From the NCBI GenBank assembly GCA_050084515.1, contig CM114272.1:29760001-29824000 (forward strand): DNA of 64,000 nt, in the 5' to 3' direction. Under the pieces are notes generated by a model, which was not told where the DNA came from, searched no databases, and worked only from the letters and a program-made list of their open reading frames with translations. This document shows positions 24,736-35,909 of the stretch, one piece after another. The stretch is from Blasia pusilla. Taxonomy: Eukaryota > Marchantiophyta > Marchantiopsida > Blasiales. The stretch's first letter is position 1. Every line of letters begins with the position of its first letter. Position numbers and translations under genes: made by a program.

Positions 24736-25160
24736 AGAAAACCCTAAGTGCAATCCTTCAGCAAACTCTCTCGCCACTCTCATGCGAAAATGGGCCCTCC
24801 CGAAGTGTTCTTCAGGGGAGGTCATTCATGGACATGTGTGAGCTCTCCACGGTTGGATGCCATTACTTCCAAATCCACACCGTTCATAAGGTAAGCCAAT
24901 AGGATTCGTCACACAAAGAATGTCTCGGATCAACCTTGGTGGCTTGGAGCGAGGTCATTGGTGGATATGCAGATCGAGCCTCCCGCCAAAAGTGGCAACC
25001 TTCATATATATGGCAGAGTGTGCAATACATTCCCCATGGTTGGCGAAGGGGGCGAAAGGATTCACTCGACAAATCAAGCGGCTCACATGCTTGCCCGCCA
25101 TATAATGGCATGGCATGGAGGTGAGTATATGGCATGGATGGGTGCATGAGTGATAGACAT
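24736..25160. other. no supported gene
   Basis: Mixed sequence between the tandem array and a short 20-bp repeat. Only overlapping short ORFs without motifs are present. Confidence 0.4.
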
Positions 25161-25216
25161 CCGACCTGCAAGGCGGATAACCGACCCGCAGGGCGGATAA
25201 CCGATCCGCAGGGCGG
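25161..25216. repeat. 20-bp tandem repeat, 2.8 copies
   Basis: CCGACCTGCAAGGCGGATAA is repeated as CCGACCCGCAGGGCGGATAA and CCGATCCGCAGGGCGG. Confidence 0.85.
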
Positions 25217-25258
25217 CATTTGGGACGTCGGCCGGAAGAAAGCTTCCGGCCGAACGGG

Positions 25259-25736
25259 ATGTGGGGGAATTCCGGGTAAGGTGTAGGGTAGGGGGGGTTC
25301 CGGGGGTTCTGGAGTTCCAGAACCCGGAGCCAATAAAGGCTCTGAGTTCTGAGACTACAGAGAGCCTATTCCAACTGCCATCCCGCCCGACCGCCCTGCC
25401 CGGTCCTGCGGGGCCGCACGCACCTCGGAGCGAGCGAAAGGAGCGTCGGGAAGTACTCCACCTAATAACTAACTACAGTTACTGTAAGGCGTAGGCGCTG
25501 CAGAGGCTCCCACGTGTTAGTGTTACGTACGCTAATTACTGACCTAAGCATGAGCGCATGCGTACCGGTGTGCAGGATGTCATCTCCTTACGTTTACTTT
25601 CAGTTTCATCTTTCCTTTCCTTTTCTTTCTTTCTCTCTCTCTTCCCGTCGACATCTGTTCGGCACTTCCCCTCGAACCCAGTGTCTGCGGAGAACCGGGG
25701 TTAGGACTCAGGAGTATACCTCCCCGGCAAAATTCT
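25259..25736 (+). mobile_element. possible LTR (about 475 bp)
   Basis: Begins TGTGGGGGAATTCCGGGTAAG, a start often seen in plant LTRs. It contains a stem-loop (GGTTCTGGAGTTCCAGAACC near 25301), an AATAAAGGCTCTGAG motif near 25334 (a possible polyadenylation signal), a TC-rich stretch and CTCAGGAGTATACC near the end. A second copy, PBS, PPT and target duplication are not recognisable in the window. It is therefore only a candidate. The RNase H fragment at 26345 lies nearby but on the other strand. Confidence 0.3.
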
Positions 25737-26340
25737 AAAACCCCGTGGCCTTCTTCAGTTCACCGGTTGCGTTGCCGAAGGGGAACGGAGACTCTACGGT
25801 AACATGCTGGCCGGGAATAGAATATGACGGAACTATGCCGAACTCTAGGGAATTCGAGGTTCCGTCGAAGATGCCGTTGGTTTCTGAATGCCGACATGAT
25901 ACTTCGGTTCCACCGGTTTACTACCACGTTGCATTTTGCACCGGGAAACCGGAGGGGTTCTCCAATAAGGAAGTGACACTGGTAGGTACCAAGGAGGAGT
26001 AGGGCAAGCCGCCAAAGTTGAGACACGAGAATTGAGGGAGGCAGGAGTCTCATATTGGGGCTAAAAGGGGCTCAACTCACCCAAGGTGTAGTATGAAGGG
26101 AGATGGGAGGGGGTTGCCATTTGCATGCCTCCCTCGGTTCTCCATTCCTCGCTCTTGATGCTCCGTCTTGAGTCCTCAATCCTCTCCACATTCATTTGTT
26201 GCGGTTGTTTTGCTTTGGGCTAAGCTCTCGGCCGCTCTCTGAGTCATTGGAAGAGTGCCATGCTACATTGCATCTGCAAGGCTTCTCACTCATATGCTAT
26301 GTTGCTACAGCCGCATGTGAGGTGTTTGTCTATTTCCTTT
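25737..26340. other. no supported gene
   Basis: Contains an 85-codon plus-strand frame (25745-26002) and overlapping minus frames with no recognisable motif. It may be the internal remnant of an LTR element, but nothing diagnostic is visible. Confidence 0.35.
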
Positions 26341-26344
26341 CGCA

Positions 26345-26596
26345 CTACATGTGAGGTTGAGACCCCGTCTTTGAGCACGTTGGGCATGGGTTATAGCTCA
26401 AACCATCTGCATCGTGGTTGAGCCTTCTAGGTCGGTGTACCACCTGGAAATCATACTCCTGCAACAATAGAGCCCACCTCACAAGCTTCCCTGTAAGCTT
26501 GTCGGACTCTATCAACCACTTAAGCGGTTGATGATCAGTAATAATGGTTAAGGGGTTGTCGAATAAAAAACACATGAAAGATGCGACATCCCACAA
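26345..26596 (-). pseudogene. Ty3/gypsy RNase H fragment
   Basis: An 83-codon minus frame contains ITDHQPLKWLIESDKLTGKL, RWALLLQEYDFQVVHRP and DADGLSYNPCP. This is the end of a gypsy-type RNase H (the TDHQPL catalytic strand region and the V-x-H-x-P...NxxADxLS motif). It closely matches 56950-57100. Both ends are truncated: upstream sequence past 26600 is unrelated, and downstream there is no integrase. It is a remnant of another member of the family that is complete at 46-64 kb. Confidence 0.85.
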
Positions 26597-26784
26597 TAAG
26601 TCTATTCATAGGACTCGAGTATCCGCGGACTGCACTTGTAGGCCTGCCACGGGCCATAAAACTGGTGCGGGCATGGCCAAACCGGGTCTATCCTAGTAAC
26701 GCTACAAGCTCGATGGGCTCAAGGGCAGGCTCGGTTGTGGGCCGTAGGTATCTAGGTGGCATGTCGATGGACATGTCCACACTA

Positions 26785-27026
26785 CATCACAAAAGTTAAA
26801 GGATGCTAACTTTGATATAATTTCAACATGAAATCTGATAGCACTGACTTTCAAATTGATTTGAGATCACTTAAATATTTTTTTGATAATCATTTTTTTT
26901 ATCACTAAACTTTCCATGCCAATTATATGTACAAAATTTTCAATAAAAAAATAACATCATAAATACATCAAACACATATCATATTGTGATTCATATCAAA
27001 ATAACGTGGCTCCAAGTTTTGTGATG
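26785..27026 (+). mobile_element. MITE-like element (242 bp), copy 1
   Basis: Starts CATCACAAAAGTTAAAGG and ends CCAAGTTTTGTGATG, so it has terminal inverted repeats CATCACAAAA(G/C)TT. The interior is AT-rich and non-coding. The reverse complement is closely similar to 27883-28136. The flanks (ACTA ... TAGT) extend the inverted repeat, and a clear target duplication cannot be decided. Length, AT content and short TIRs fit a non-autonomous DNA transposon. Confidence 0.75.
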
Positions 27027-27882
27027 TAGTCCGTCTCATGGATTGACTTGTCCGTTTCCATGCAACCTTGGGCGTAAGGGTACATGCATTTTTTAAAACT
27101 AGAGGAAGTGAATATTGGGTAACTCAATTCTCGGCAATATATACATGTTGTGGCCAACTTGTAACACCTAAAGTGTAGAATCATCGTGAATAAATTCATC
27201 TTCTTCAATTCCAAGTCTGTAATTCACTTCTAACTTAATTGCATGCTGGTTGAAGGCCCTGAAAGAAGATGAAAAAAAATAAAGAATTTTCAATTGGCAA
27301 CGACCTAACAATTGAAGGTGAAAAGTGCAAGCATACAAAAACAAAGCAATTGAGAGGCATCGAACCTTCTGCATGGACTTCCATTATTTGATATTTTGAT
27401 ATTTGGAATAGTTGGAATGGTCTCAACTACTAAAGTAGATATGGGTTGAACTTGAACTTGAACTTGAACTTGAAGCACTTTCCTTCTTTTCTTGTACTCT
27501 TGATGGTAGGTCCTTTTTTCCTTTGAGATGTGTCATTTTATGAGTATGAATGGCCCATTTTCACTTGGGAACTTTACCCTACATAACCTTTTCAAAGTCA
27601 CGTTATCTAGATATTGGATGGAATCATGAGTCTAGAGGAATATGGGGATTATAAAAGCCATGAAAACAACATAAGAGTTAAAAATTATTTTGTGTAAAGA
27701 AATTCACATATTGAATGATAAACTATGGAATAAACTTACCACAACTTATTTTTGGCGCTTTAGTTCTCATCAATTTTTGGAAATCATGAAAATCCATAGG
27801 ATCTCTTGGAAGAGGAAGTCTGCAGATAATTGGTGGATAAGTGCATGACTGAAGTCAAGAGGGAAAATATCACTAAAAACCT
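27027..27882. other. spacer between the two MITEs
   Basis: AT-rich, with several short minus-strand ORFs and no motif. It contains the TTGAAC microsatellite. If the two MITEs were the arms of one larger foldback element, this would be its interior. However, each arm has its own terminal repeats, which favours two separate insertions. Confidence 0.4.
27446..27475. repeat. (TTGAAC)n microsatellite, five units
   Basis: TTGAAC is repeated perfectly four times, followed by TTGAAG. Confidence 0.95.
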
Positions 27883-28136
27883 CATCACAAAACTTCGAGT
27901 TACGTCATTTTGATGTCAATTAGAATATGATATATGTTTGATATATTTATGATGTCATTTCTATATTGAATTTTTTTCTATGGAAAATTTTGTGCATATA
28001 ATTAGCATGGAAAGTTTATTGATATAAAAAATCAAAATCAAATTTTTTGATAGATATCAAATCAATATGAAAGTTAGCGCTATCAAATTTCATGTTCAAA
28101 TTATATTAAAGTTAGCACCCTCTAACTTTTGTGATG
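27883..28136 (-). mobile_element. MITE-like element (254 bp), copy 2, inverted relative to copy 1
   Basis: Starts CATCACAAAACTTCGAG and ends CTAACTTTTGTGATG. On the minus strand it aligns with copy 1 through its whole length (AACATGAAAT(C/T)TGATAGC, AAACTTTCCATGC, ATATATCAAACA-like boxes). Similarity is high but with scattered changes and a length difference of about 12 bp. The pair, 856 bp apart, forms a long inverted repeat. Confidence 0.75.
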
Positions 28137-29705
28137 CTTGTAATGTAATTGAGGGTAAAAGACCTTCTAATGTAATAAGAAAATTTGAAAGACAAGGCAA
28201 GAAATAATTGTGCTTGCGTCAGGACTTGGAAAAGAATGCTTCAATATTCCAAAATTTTCCTCCTCTACTTTACAGTGCCTCCATTGTATTTTTGAGGAGA
28301 GCAGAGTATGGACATCTCTCCACAAACATGGCACCAATACGTGGTCAAAACTGGTCATCTACATAGGAGACTACTAAAAGGAGAGTAAGGACTATATAAA
28401 AACTTCATAAAGAGTACTTGCAACCTAAAAACAAAATAATTAAATTTGGTGCTAAAAAACACAAGAGGTAAGCCAATTAAGATAATTAACATTCATTAAA
28501 CATGAAGGAAGGTAGAAGTACGAAAAAAAAACATGAATGAAGGTAGAAATTTAAAAAGATGTGAAGGAAAGATATAAGTAAACATAATGAAGGTAGAAGT
28601 TAAAATTTTTTTGAAGGAGGGTAGAAGTAAAAAAATAAAGGAAGGGTATAAGTTAACAAATTTTAATTAATTTTTTTTAAATCATCCCCATCCTAACCCT
28701 GACCTTACCTCTAGCCTAACACCGTCATCCCCAACCCTACTATTCTTCTAAACTGGGATAGTTGAACCCTAAAGAAATGGGCACTCAATGGCCCTAATTT
28801 CTTGTTTAGATCAAGGATGTGAGGTGACGGAGCCATGCCTCAGCTGCCTCATACCCTCCCTACCTCGACACTTTCCCCTTCCCCTCTCCTCACTTTCACT
28901 CCCCATTTGTTTGAGCTAATACTTTCTAAGCTCCATACTTCCCTCTCCTTGAGATCTTCTTGCTCTCTACACTCGCTTTATTTGCCCGCTCACTTAGCAC
29001 TCCTACGTGCTTGTTGCCCAATGTGGCACTTAGTGCCAAGGGCAGACCGAAATGCTTATGCCTCTTGTTCATGTCTACACTTTCAACTCATGACTATGTT
29101 CTCTATGATCGTAGAAACTCATACGTAGCTCCTCTAGAACTCTATTATTTGTGCCTTCGAAGATCTGGATAGGAAATTCAATTGGGTAGGGAACAACCAA
29201 CCACTCACAGTTTCATGATTTTTTCACGGAGAGGGCACCTTAGAAATTTTGGGTGTGGAATGTTTCTTTGTGCAAGTCGCTCTACCGTCATGCTGGTTGT
29301 TGCTTGTTGATGGCAGAGTGCTTATTGATTGAAGAGTGCTTGCAAGTGGGGGACGCGCGCTTTAGAGATCTTGAGGAAGACCCTAATTTTGCTTTAACCA
29401 AATCCTCATATGTCTACGTTGTCTCAACATGCCTCGAAAACATCCCTTCTCCGATTCATTTGGTTCTCCCTCAAGGAGAGAATCTCTTTAAGAATCTTTG
29501 AACGGTTACTATGCACAATCAAGAGGGCTCAACCTTGTTCCCCAAGCATGGTTACTTCCCAACTTTGACTTTTTCCATATGGACAATTGCATACAATCAT
29601 CTTGAGAAATGGGTGACCATGGGGCACTATATGAATCAATGGACTTTGTGCCCTCCTAATTTTTCAAAGTAGCTTTGTTTACTGTCAAAATTTTCCCCTT
29701 AGATT
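28137..29705. other. AT-rich region without supported gene
   Basis: Includes GAAGG(T/A)AGAAGT-like repeated purine boxes at about 28505-28640. A stretch from about 28830 has plus-strand ORFs of up to 97 codons, Leu/Ser-rich and with no recognised motif. Nothing is supported as a gene. Confidence 0.35.
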
Positions 29706-29707
29706 GT

Positions 29708-29905
29708 GTTGGGGGTTGGTATTCTGGCAAAAGAGAGTAAGAGAGGAGAGGAAGAGAGGAGAGTCTCTCTTAAAAAAAAAAGGGCCAAATCCTTATACTC
29801 TCTTCAAAACTTTCATCAATTTTTTAGGTTTATCCCCTACTTCAAATGCAAGAAATCTTTTAAAGAGAGTAAGAAGTGCACCACTTTGGGGGAAAAAGTA
29901 ACCAC
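29708..29905 (+). repeat. GA-rich repeat block, copy 1
   Basis: GGAGAGGAAGAGAG(G/T)AGAGTCTCTCTT, an A-run, TCTCTTCAAAA, then TACAAGAAATCTTT-like and AGAGAGTA(A/G)(G/C)AAGTG boxes. The same order is found at 36466-36645 in the same orientation. The two copies sit upstream of the two duplicated gene-family units and help define a tandem segmental duplication. Confidence 0.7.
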
Positions 29906-30024
29906 ATTTTTTCAAACCAAGATGTAAAGATGGAAATATTATCGTCAACAATCAGTCATGAAAGTGCAAGAGTGTTTTGCTTCTCCCTCTTGCTAGAGAG
30001 ACCATTCCCCCATCATCAACAAAT

Positions 30025-30345
30025 TTATTGGTGGAATTTTGGTATTGTAGGGAAAAATAGGGAAAGTAAAAGTAAAAGTAAAGATGATTTGGGCAACATA
30101 CTGGACCAAATTAGGATAGGTCGCCAACTGAGATGAGTTGGCATCTCCTTGCAGAGTGCAAATAGTTGCTTCCTCTTCCCCTTGAGTGGAAGAATGTTTC
30201 TTCCACTCTGCCAAACGGCTCTACCACTCGCACCTGAAAGCCTCACCAGATTTCAGATTAAGTTACCAATTCTCAAGCAGAGCTTCACAAGGTTCTTTCT
30301 CAATGCCCGGGACTTTTCCCTCCCTCGAAGCACGGATCCATGAAA
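30025..30345 (-). pseudogene. fragment of the duplicated unknown gene family (copy C)
   Basis: The minus frame contains LSGASGRAVWQSGRNILPLKG and LFALCKEMPTHLSW. These match LSGASIRGAWQSGRNILCLEG ... LFDLCKEAKADYE in copy A at about 33050-33170. Only part of this one exon is preserved, and the flanking exons are absent. It shows that the family had at least three copies here. Confidence 0.65.
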
Positions 30346-30479
30346 TATCCTAGGGGCATATTGTAGACCTTTTCTCATATGAGTTGGTGGCCTATACTCT
30401 GACGGGTTGGACCGAAATTTGTTCAGAAACCTCTGCTCATACTAGTTGGCGACCCTCAAAAATAGTCCTCCATAGGCTT

Positions 30480-31395
30480 CCTCCAGACATGCAACCCGTT
30501 GGAAATCGACTGGTTGCGATTGCTGTCAATCATCCAGATCTAAAAAAAATAAAAGAACACGGCTCAAAAGGAGACCTCCACTAGCTGCCTTCAGACAAGC
30601 AACCCATCGGAAACCGACGGGTTGCAATTGCAGGCAATCATCCGGACCTGCAACCAACCAATAATCTGGACCGTGGAGGATGTTGGATTATGAGAGGTTG
30701 CATGACAGGATAAGGAATCATAAGGGTTAAACTGCTATGTAGACCTATCATGTTCAATAGAGTTTTAACGCATGACATAACCTAGGTACGAAAAAATTTC
30801 TAGAGGGAAGGATCCCAAAAATTCAGAATAGTCAGTTTAGACATGCAACTTATCAGAATTCGACCGGTTGAATCACATCAAGAAATAAAAAAGGGCTGAA
30901 AAGGAGAGCTTCACAAGCTGCATCGAGAAATACAACCTATCGGAATCCGAAGGGTTGCAAGACACGTCAAAATAAGTTGTGCTTATCTTCCCGTCCCAAA
31001 TATCGCAAGGCCCGAGAATTTCTATATACATCTTTAGTCATCCACTTCCATTCTTGGCTTGCAACCCGTCAAAATCTGACAGGTTGGAAGATGGAAAAAA
31101 ATGACAACCTAAAAGAGAAACCAAAACACAAACCTTTCAAGTCAATCAAAATCAGTTTGCAACTTCTCATAATTTGACATGTCGTAAACTTAGTTTGTGG
31201 TTTGCAACCCATCCGGGTTCCGACAAGTTGCAACTTGTCGGATTCCGAGAAATTCCAAACTCGGTCCCTGGTCCCTCATTTGCAACGTGTGGGAAGCTGG
31301 GCTTGTGGTTTGCAGCCAGACCGTAATCTAACAGTCTGCACAATTGTTCCATGGTTTGCAACTCGTCGGAATCCAACGGGTTGCAAAACAAACAA
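30480..31395. repeat. cluster of 27-bp palindromic repeats (first block)
   Basis: Imperfect copies of GCAACCCGTCGGA-n-TCCGACGGGTTGC occur near 30489, 30600, 30925, 31059, 31204, 31230 and 31359, spaced tens to hundreds of bases apart. Most keep 9-12-bp inverted arms. No coding frame is supported across them. Confidence 0.8.
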
Positions 31396-31572
31396 CATCG
31401 AGTAGATAGATCAACACAATCAACAAGAATGAGCTCTGTAGACAAATAAGTAGAACAATTCAGCAAAATTTTACAGAAACCATCATGGTGCAAAAAATTC
31501 TTGTCCTTTATTACATCCAAGGGAAGCTCGGAAATTTACATTTGATCTAGTCTATGATTTCTTCAGCCTCAT

Positions 31573-32574
31573 TGTCGCGACCCTCATGACCAAACAAGTG
31601 CCAAGCGGAACATCGGAACATTAGCGGGCTCACGCTAAGATGGTTTGCGCGTTGGAGTTGTCTCAAAGAGGAGACAAGAGACGAGACGCGAGCGAGGAGT
31701 CGCGTTTCAGGTGTTATGGTCGCGCCTGAGAAACCTGGACCAAACGCGGAATGAGACTTGAAAGAAGTCGAGTCTAGGAAGTGGGTTGCCAAAGGAAAGA
31801 TCCGGATGTGGAACGCCACTAGCGTTTGAGAGTTTCCGACTGTATTTATGGCCATAACTTTTAGCGCCAAGATGCGTTTGGAGCAAATAAGGATGCGTTG
31901 GAAAGCTTATGGAGAGCCGGTCCAAACGCACCAAAGATTACTGCAATCGCATAAGCAGCGGCCGAGATACAACCCGAAAACAACTGTAAGTGGAGTCGGG
32001 TTGAGGGCCACAATGAAGGGCCCGACCCTCTTTTCCCAAAGGGGAGGGGTTATTGGAGAACCCCAGAAGTACTAGTAAGGGGGAAGGTCTCTGAGAGTGC
32101 TTGGAACCCAAACCCCACTTTGGGCGCCGCGGGGCGGCTCAAGGGCATGGAACGGAACACGAGTTTTGGGGTTGGGTTGGAAAACTTGCACCAAGTCCAG
32201 TGAGGCGATTTTAGACATCCCTCTTGGATTCCATCCCGCGACTCAATTACTTGGGTCTCGGTTCGGAACTCACCCGAGGACCGTTGAACAGTTGGGATCG
32301 CTAGGCGCGCAAGTGCCGTTTCAGATCCTTGGACTAACCAGAAAGTCTGTTCCAAGTCTTGAAGGACTTGCCATGTGTTGGAAGCTAGGAACTAAGGAAG
32401 GTTGAGCTTGATGAGACGCCGAGTTGAGGACTCTTTGGGTTGGAACGCCGGTTGGCCAAACCCAACTAACGAGAGTGCGTGTTTGGGTGCAGATCAGCGA
32501 TGAGTTCGTGACCTACTGAACGCACGCTTCCGCAACACTAAAGATTGACGTTCAAGGAGAGTAGGGGCGCGACA
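31573..32574 (+). mobile_element. solo LTR (1002 bp) with 5-bp target duplication
   Basis: Starts TGTCGCGACCC and ends GGGGCGCGACA, with TGTCGCG/CGCGACA inverted ends. It is flanked on both sides by CTCAT (31568-31572 and 32575-32579). The homologous unit at 37.9 kb lacks it: TTCAGCCTC runs directly into GTCATCTACAAATTT. This proves an insertion. There is no internal region, so it is a solo LTR left by recombination. The TGTC...GACA ends resemble the outer ends of the gypsy elements at 46-59 kb. A 3' part of a related LTR lies inverted at 35910-36460. Confidence 0.9.
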
Positions 32575-33477
32575 CTCATCATCAGCAAATTTACTCATAA
32601 CTCTCCTAGGTTCCTATACAAAAGGAATGTCTTGGGATACAAGTGGCTCCTGTGGCCGATTGTAGATGGGAATTGAAAATATTGAGGAATTTGAGAGCCT
32701 TGGCCCACCCCTAGGTACACCATAACGGTCCCATGTAAGATGATTTGAGTCCCAACGCCTTCCTTGAATGTAAATCTTGTATGCTCTACAAGGTGACACC
32801 CATCCAATATCAATATGTGCTCCGTCGTTTGAAACTAGTAAATCCCAACTCCAAAACGCTTCAATCAAGTTGGTTCGATAAATCTTTGAAACCACTCGAC
32901 ATCGTCCGAGACCTCTTCCAGTATTATTGTCGGCTTTGCCCTCTCAATTTTTGGAACTATAGGAAGTGACGATGGTGTCACTATCAATGGTGGCTCTGGA
33001 GCTAGAGTAGTTGGCTTTGGAGGCAAGTTGTATACTCCCACTAGCCTCTCGTAATCCGCCTTTGCCTCTTTGCAAAGGTCAAAAAGTTGTGGCCTTCCTT
33101 CAAGGCAGAGAATGTTCCTGCCACTTTGCCAGGCGCCTCTGATACTCGCCCCTGATAGGCCCACTAAGTCAAAGACCAAGTCAGCCGGCCTCGAGTAGAG
33201 CTCCATAAGAGTTTGCATTAAGGCAGGTGACTTCTCCCTTCCTGCATGAAAATTCCCAAGGGGGGGGGGGGAATTGTAGAGACTATCTAAGTTGTATCCA
33301 TTGAAGCATGGATTCACTGGATCCAGGATCTGGAACACTTGGAAGTTGTGCTCGGGCCTAACAAAGCAGTAGACAAATGAGTGGTCCATCTGTGAAAAAA
33401 TAAGTGGAAAATAATGTCAGCAAAAAGAAAAAGGTAGTAGACAGCTGGTCTACTCTCCATATAGTGACACAATGTGC

Positions 33478-33505
33478 AACCAGTCGGGATCCGACGGGTT
33501 GCACA
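33478..33505. repeat. single palindrome copy in the shortened intron of copy A
   Basis: GCAACCAGTCGGGATCCGACGGGTTGC, upstream (minus strand) of the exon that starts at 33389. The corresponding intron of copy B has six copies; here the interval is shortened by a deletion that also removed upstream exon sequence. Confidence 0.75.
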
Positions 33506-34975
33506 TTTGGCTAGACACAAGAGCAACGTGTTGGCTAGACACAAGAGCAACTGTCGACTCCTGAGAACTAAAACTCTAGAGTTCATCGACAAGATGAGTC
33601 TAGTGAAGAAGGATATTTATCTTGGTGGTCGTTTCCCTATGCTTGCCCAAGGATGATAGAGTGTATTCCACATCCTTATCTCCTCCCTCGGACGAACCAG
33701 ACGCCACCCGATTTCGCTTCTCCCGAGTGTGCTATCGGCTTGTTGGAGTCTCCGTTTCCTCAGACTCCACACACGTTTTCTTTGATGAGGACCTGGTCCG
33801 GCCCTCTCGCCCCTCTCACCTGGAAGACTTAGCCTCTTTTCTTGAAGACTCGGCCTTTGAATTCCTGGACCCCCTCACCTTTGCTTTCAAACCCGTTGTG
33901 GATTTGTCCTTGGCGGTGACAATCTTTGCCACCATCTCTGCTATCTCAATGGCTTGCTCCTCTGCATCTCCTTTGAAAAATTTGTTAGGCTTCACGAAGT
34001 TTGGAATGTTGTCCCTGCTAGCGACCACTACATCATAGACCATGCGCAGATTCCTATTCGTTATCTCCTCCGGATCGTTGAAGTCCAACCAGATTGGATA
34101 ATTTGTTACCTCCCAGTCGAACATGCCATGCCCTATCTCCATGTCGTATATGGAGAATCCTTCTCAATCAGGCAGAGAAGCCCATAATTTGCAGGCTGCC
34201 GGAAATTTGTGCCAGGTACTTGCATTCACACAATTGATGAGGCATGTGTACACCATCCGCCGGGCAGCTCTTTGTAGGGATGACTCGGCCGCTTGCTCCT
34301 GAAGATCCCCCTTCTTCTTTGCAAAATCCCATTTTTGTGCATCTATTTCCTCATCGAGATCTGTTTGAGGGAGGTGGTGATTCTTGAACATCGTCCGAAA
34401 GCCTGGGTTTTTTATCGGCTTATCTCTGATATCATCAAGCCACATTTTGAAATCTTCTGCAGCCTCTAGGTTTGCTTCCTCTGGATTTGGCTCAATCTTC
34501 TTTAGCTTCGCTTGTAGACCCACGATCATCGACTTCCCGAGAAGGCGCAACGCATTCCAAAATGACCATTCCCGTAGCCAATGGGAGATTATTGGATATG
34601 ATACTCCTGGAAGGCGGTGTGCTGCCCGCTTCTACGCCTCAGTGCCCTTGAGCCTTTGTAGCTGCAAATACGACAGCCTGAATGAGTTCATCCCGTTTCG
34701 ACATGGAGACGTTCTCCCTTCGCTTCAGTTCCACTGTGGCGCTCTTCTTGGCGGCTTGGATCTTGGACCAGCAGAGAATTGTGACGGCTGCATCTTGGGA
34801 GATGAAGGTATTTGCCCAAGTCTTCTTCTTTATTTGAGCTCCCTTCTCCAGCATCTCATTGATCAGATTGTCACCCAGGAATCCCTTGTACTCTGCCAGG
34901 TGCGTTATAAGCACCTTCTTGACCTTGTCATAATCCTGGATCTAGTGGTGGGTGACGTTCCCCTCTGATACAATC

Positions 34976-35701
34976 CTGCAAATCCAAACACAAGGTTACA
35001 ATAGTGCAACCCATCGGACTCCGACAAGCTGCACATCTGTCAACCCATTGGGGTCCAAAACATAACACATTGATGTCCTTTGACATGAAGTGATGCAATC
35101 CGTCGGAGTCCGATCGATTGCTGAATGACTCATATTCCTTGGTTCCAACCGGTCGGACTCCCACGGGTTGTAAAATGACTTCAATTTTGAGTCATATTTT
35201 TGGATGAAAATTGCCCAATGGCCCTGTTAAGTAGTAATTGGAGGCCTAAAAGCACATTTTTGGACTGCGACGACTTGCCCTGGGGGGAAAATGCAACCTG
35301 TCGGAGTCCAACGAGTTTCTTTCGGCCAAAAGTTTCCAAGAAACACGGTACAATCCAACAACTCGTCGGACTCTGACGGGTTGCTTTAAGGCCTCAGATG
35401 ATTTCTTACCCCTCATTGTGCAACCCGTCAGAGTCCGACGGGTTGCAGAAAAAATTAATCATGCAGTCAATTTTCAACCCATTGGAGTTGGACTGGTTGC
35501 AGTATCTCAGATTAATCCGGGGAACTTGGCTACCAAGCAACCCGTCGGAATCTGACAGGCTGCTAGACTATACCCAAAACCTCAATGAGGACGGGGGCTA
35601 GAGACTCAAATAATTCTTGCCCATCTTCAATCTTTCCAATTATGCAACCGGTCGGACTCCGACGGGTTGAAGCAATCAAACATAAGGATGAAGAAACTTA
35701 C
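34976..35701 (-). other. 726-bp intron of copy A carrying nine palindromes
   Basis: Donor ATAC|GTAAGTTTC at 35701 and acceptor GGATTTGCAG|GATTG at 34976 on the minus strand. Inside are nine imperfect copies of the GCAACCCGTCGGAnTCCGACGGGTTGC palindrome, starting near 35009, 35094, 35147, 35293, 35357, 35419, 35480, 35538 and 35643. Both neighbouring coding stretches lack the palindrome. Confidence 0.7.
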
Positions 35702-35909
35702 GTATTCATTGCATGCATTGCCATTTCCACTGTTTCCATGTGATGAGGAAATGGATGGAGTACGACTGCCCCACGTACAAATGCACCTCCACTGAATTTG
35801 GGCGCTCCTCTACAAACTGCGTCCACGCCATGTACCTGTGGTTCCCATCCCACATGAAGAAGTAGAGGTTCCAGATCCAACTATATTGGGTTCCTTCAAT
35901 AGCTCTTCT

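Larger units (their letters stand above)
32580..35909 (-). pseudogene. multi-exon gene of unknown function, copy A
   Basis: On the minus strand, a 5' exon fragment (35909-35702) encodes WDGNHRYMAWTQFVEERP. It is followed by a 726-bp intron. The next coding stretch (34975 to about 33600) includes EYKGFLGDNLINEM, KKKTWANTFISQDAAVTILCW, HRLPGVSYPIISHWLREW, DFKMWLDDIRDKPIKNPGF and a basic tail. Then a 3' splice site precedes MDHSFVYCFVRPEHNFQVF (33389 down) and a final exon around 32600-32900. The parts match copy B in the same order, but several frameshifts break the frame, and the 5' end is cut by an LTR fragment at 35910. The DGNHR motif recalls the ParB/sulfiredoxin-like fold, but only weakly. 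The function is unknown. Conservation between two copies supports real coding DNA. Confidence 0.55.

Noticed and set aside
26785-28136. a single 1.35-kb foldback transposon with 240-bp terminal repeats
   Set aside because: Each arm has its own CATCACAAAA...TTTTGTGATG ends, so two separate MITE insertions are simpler.
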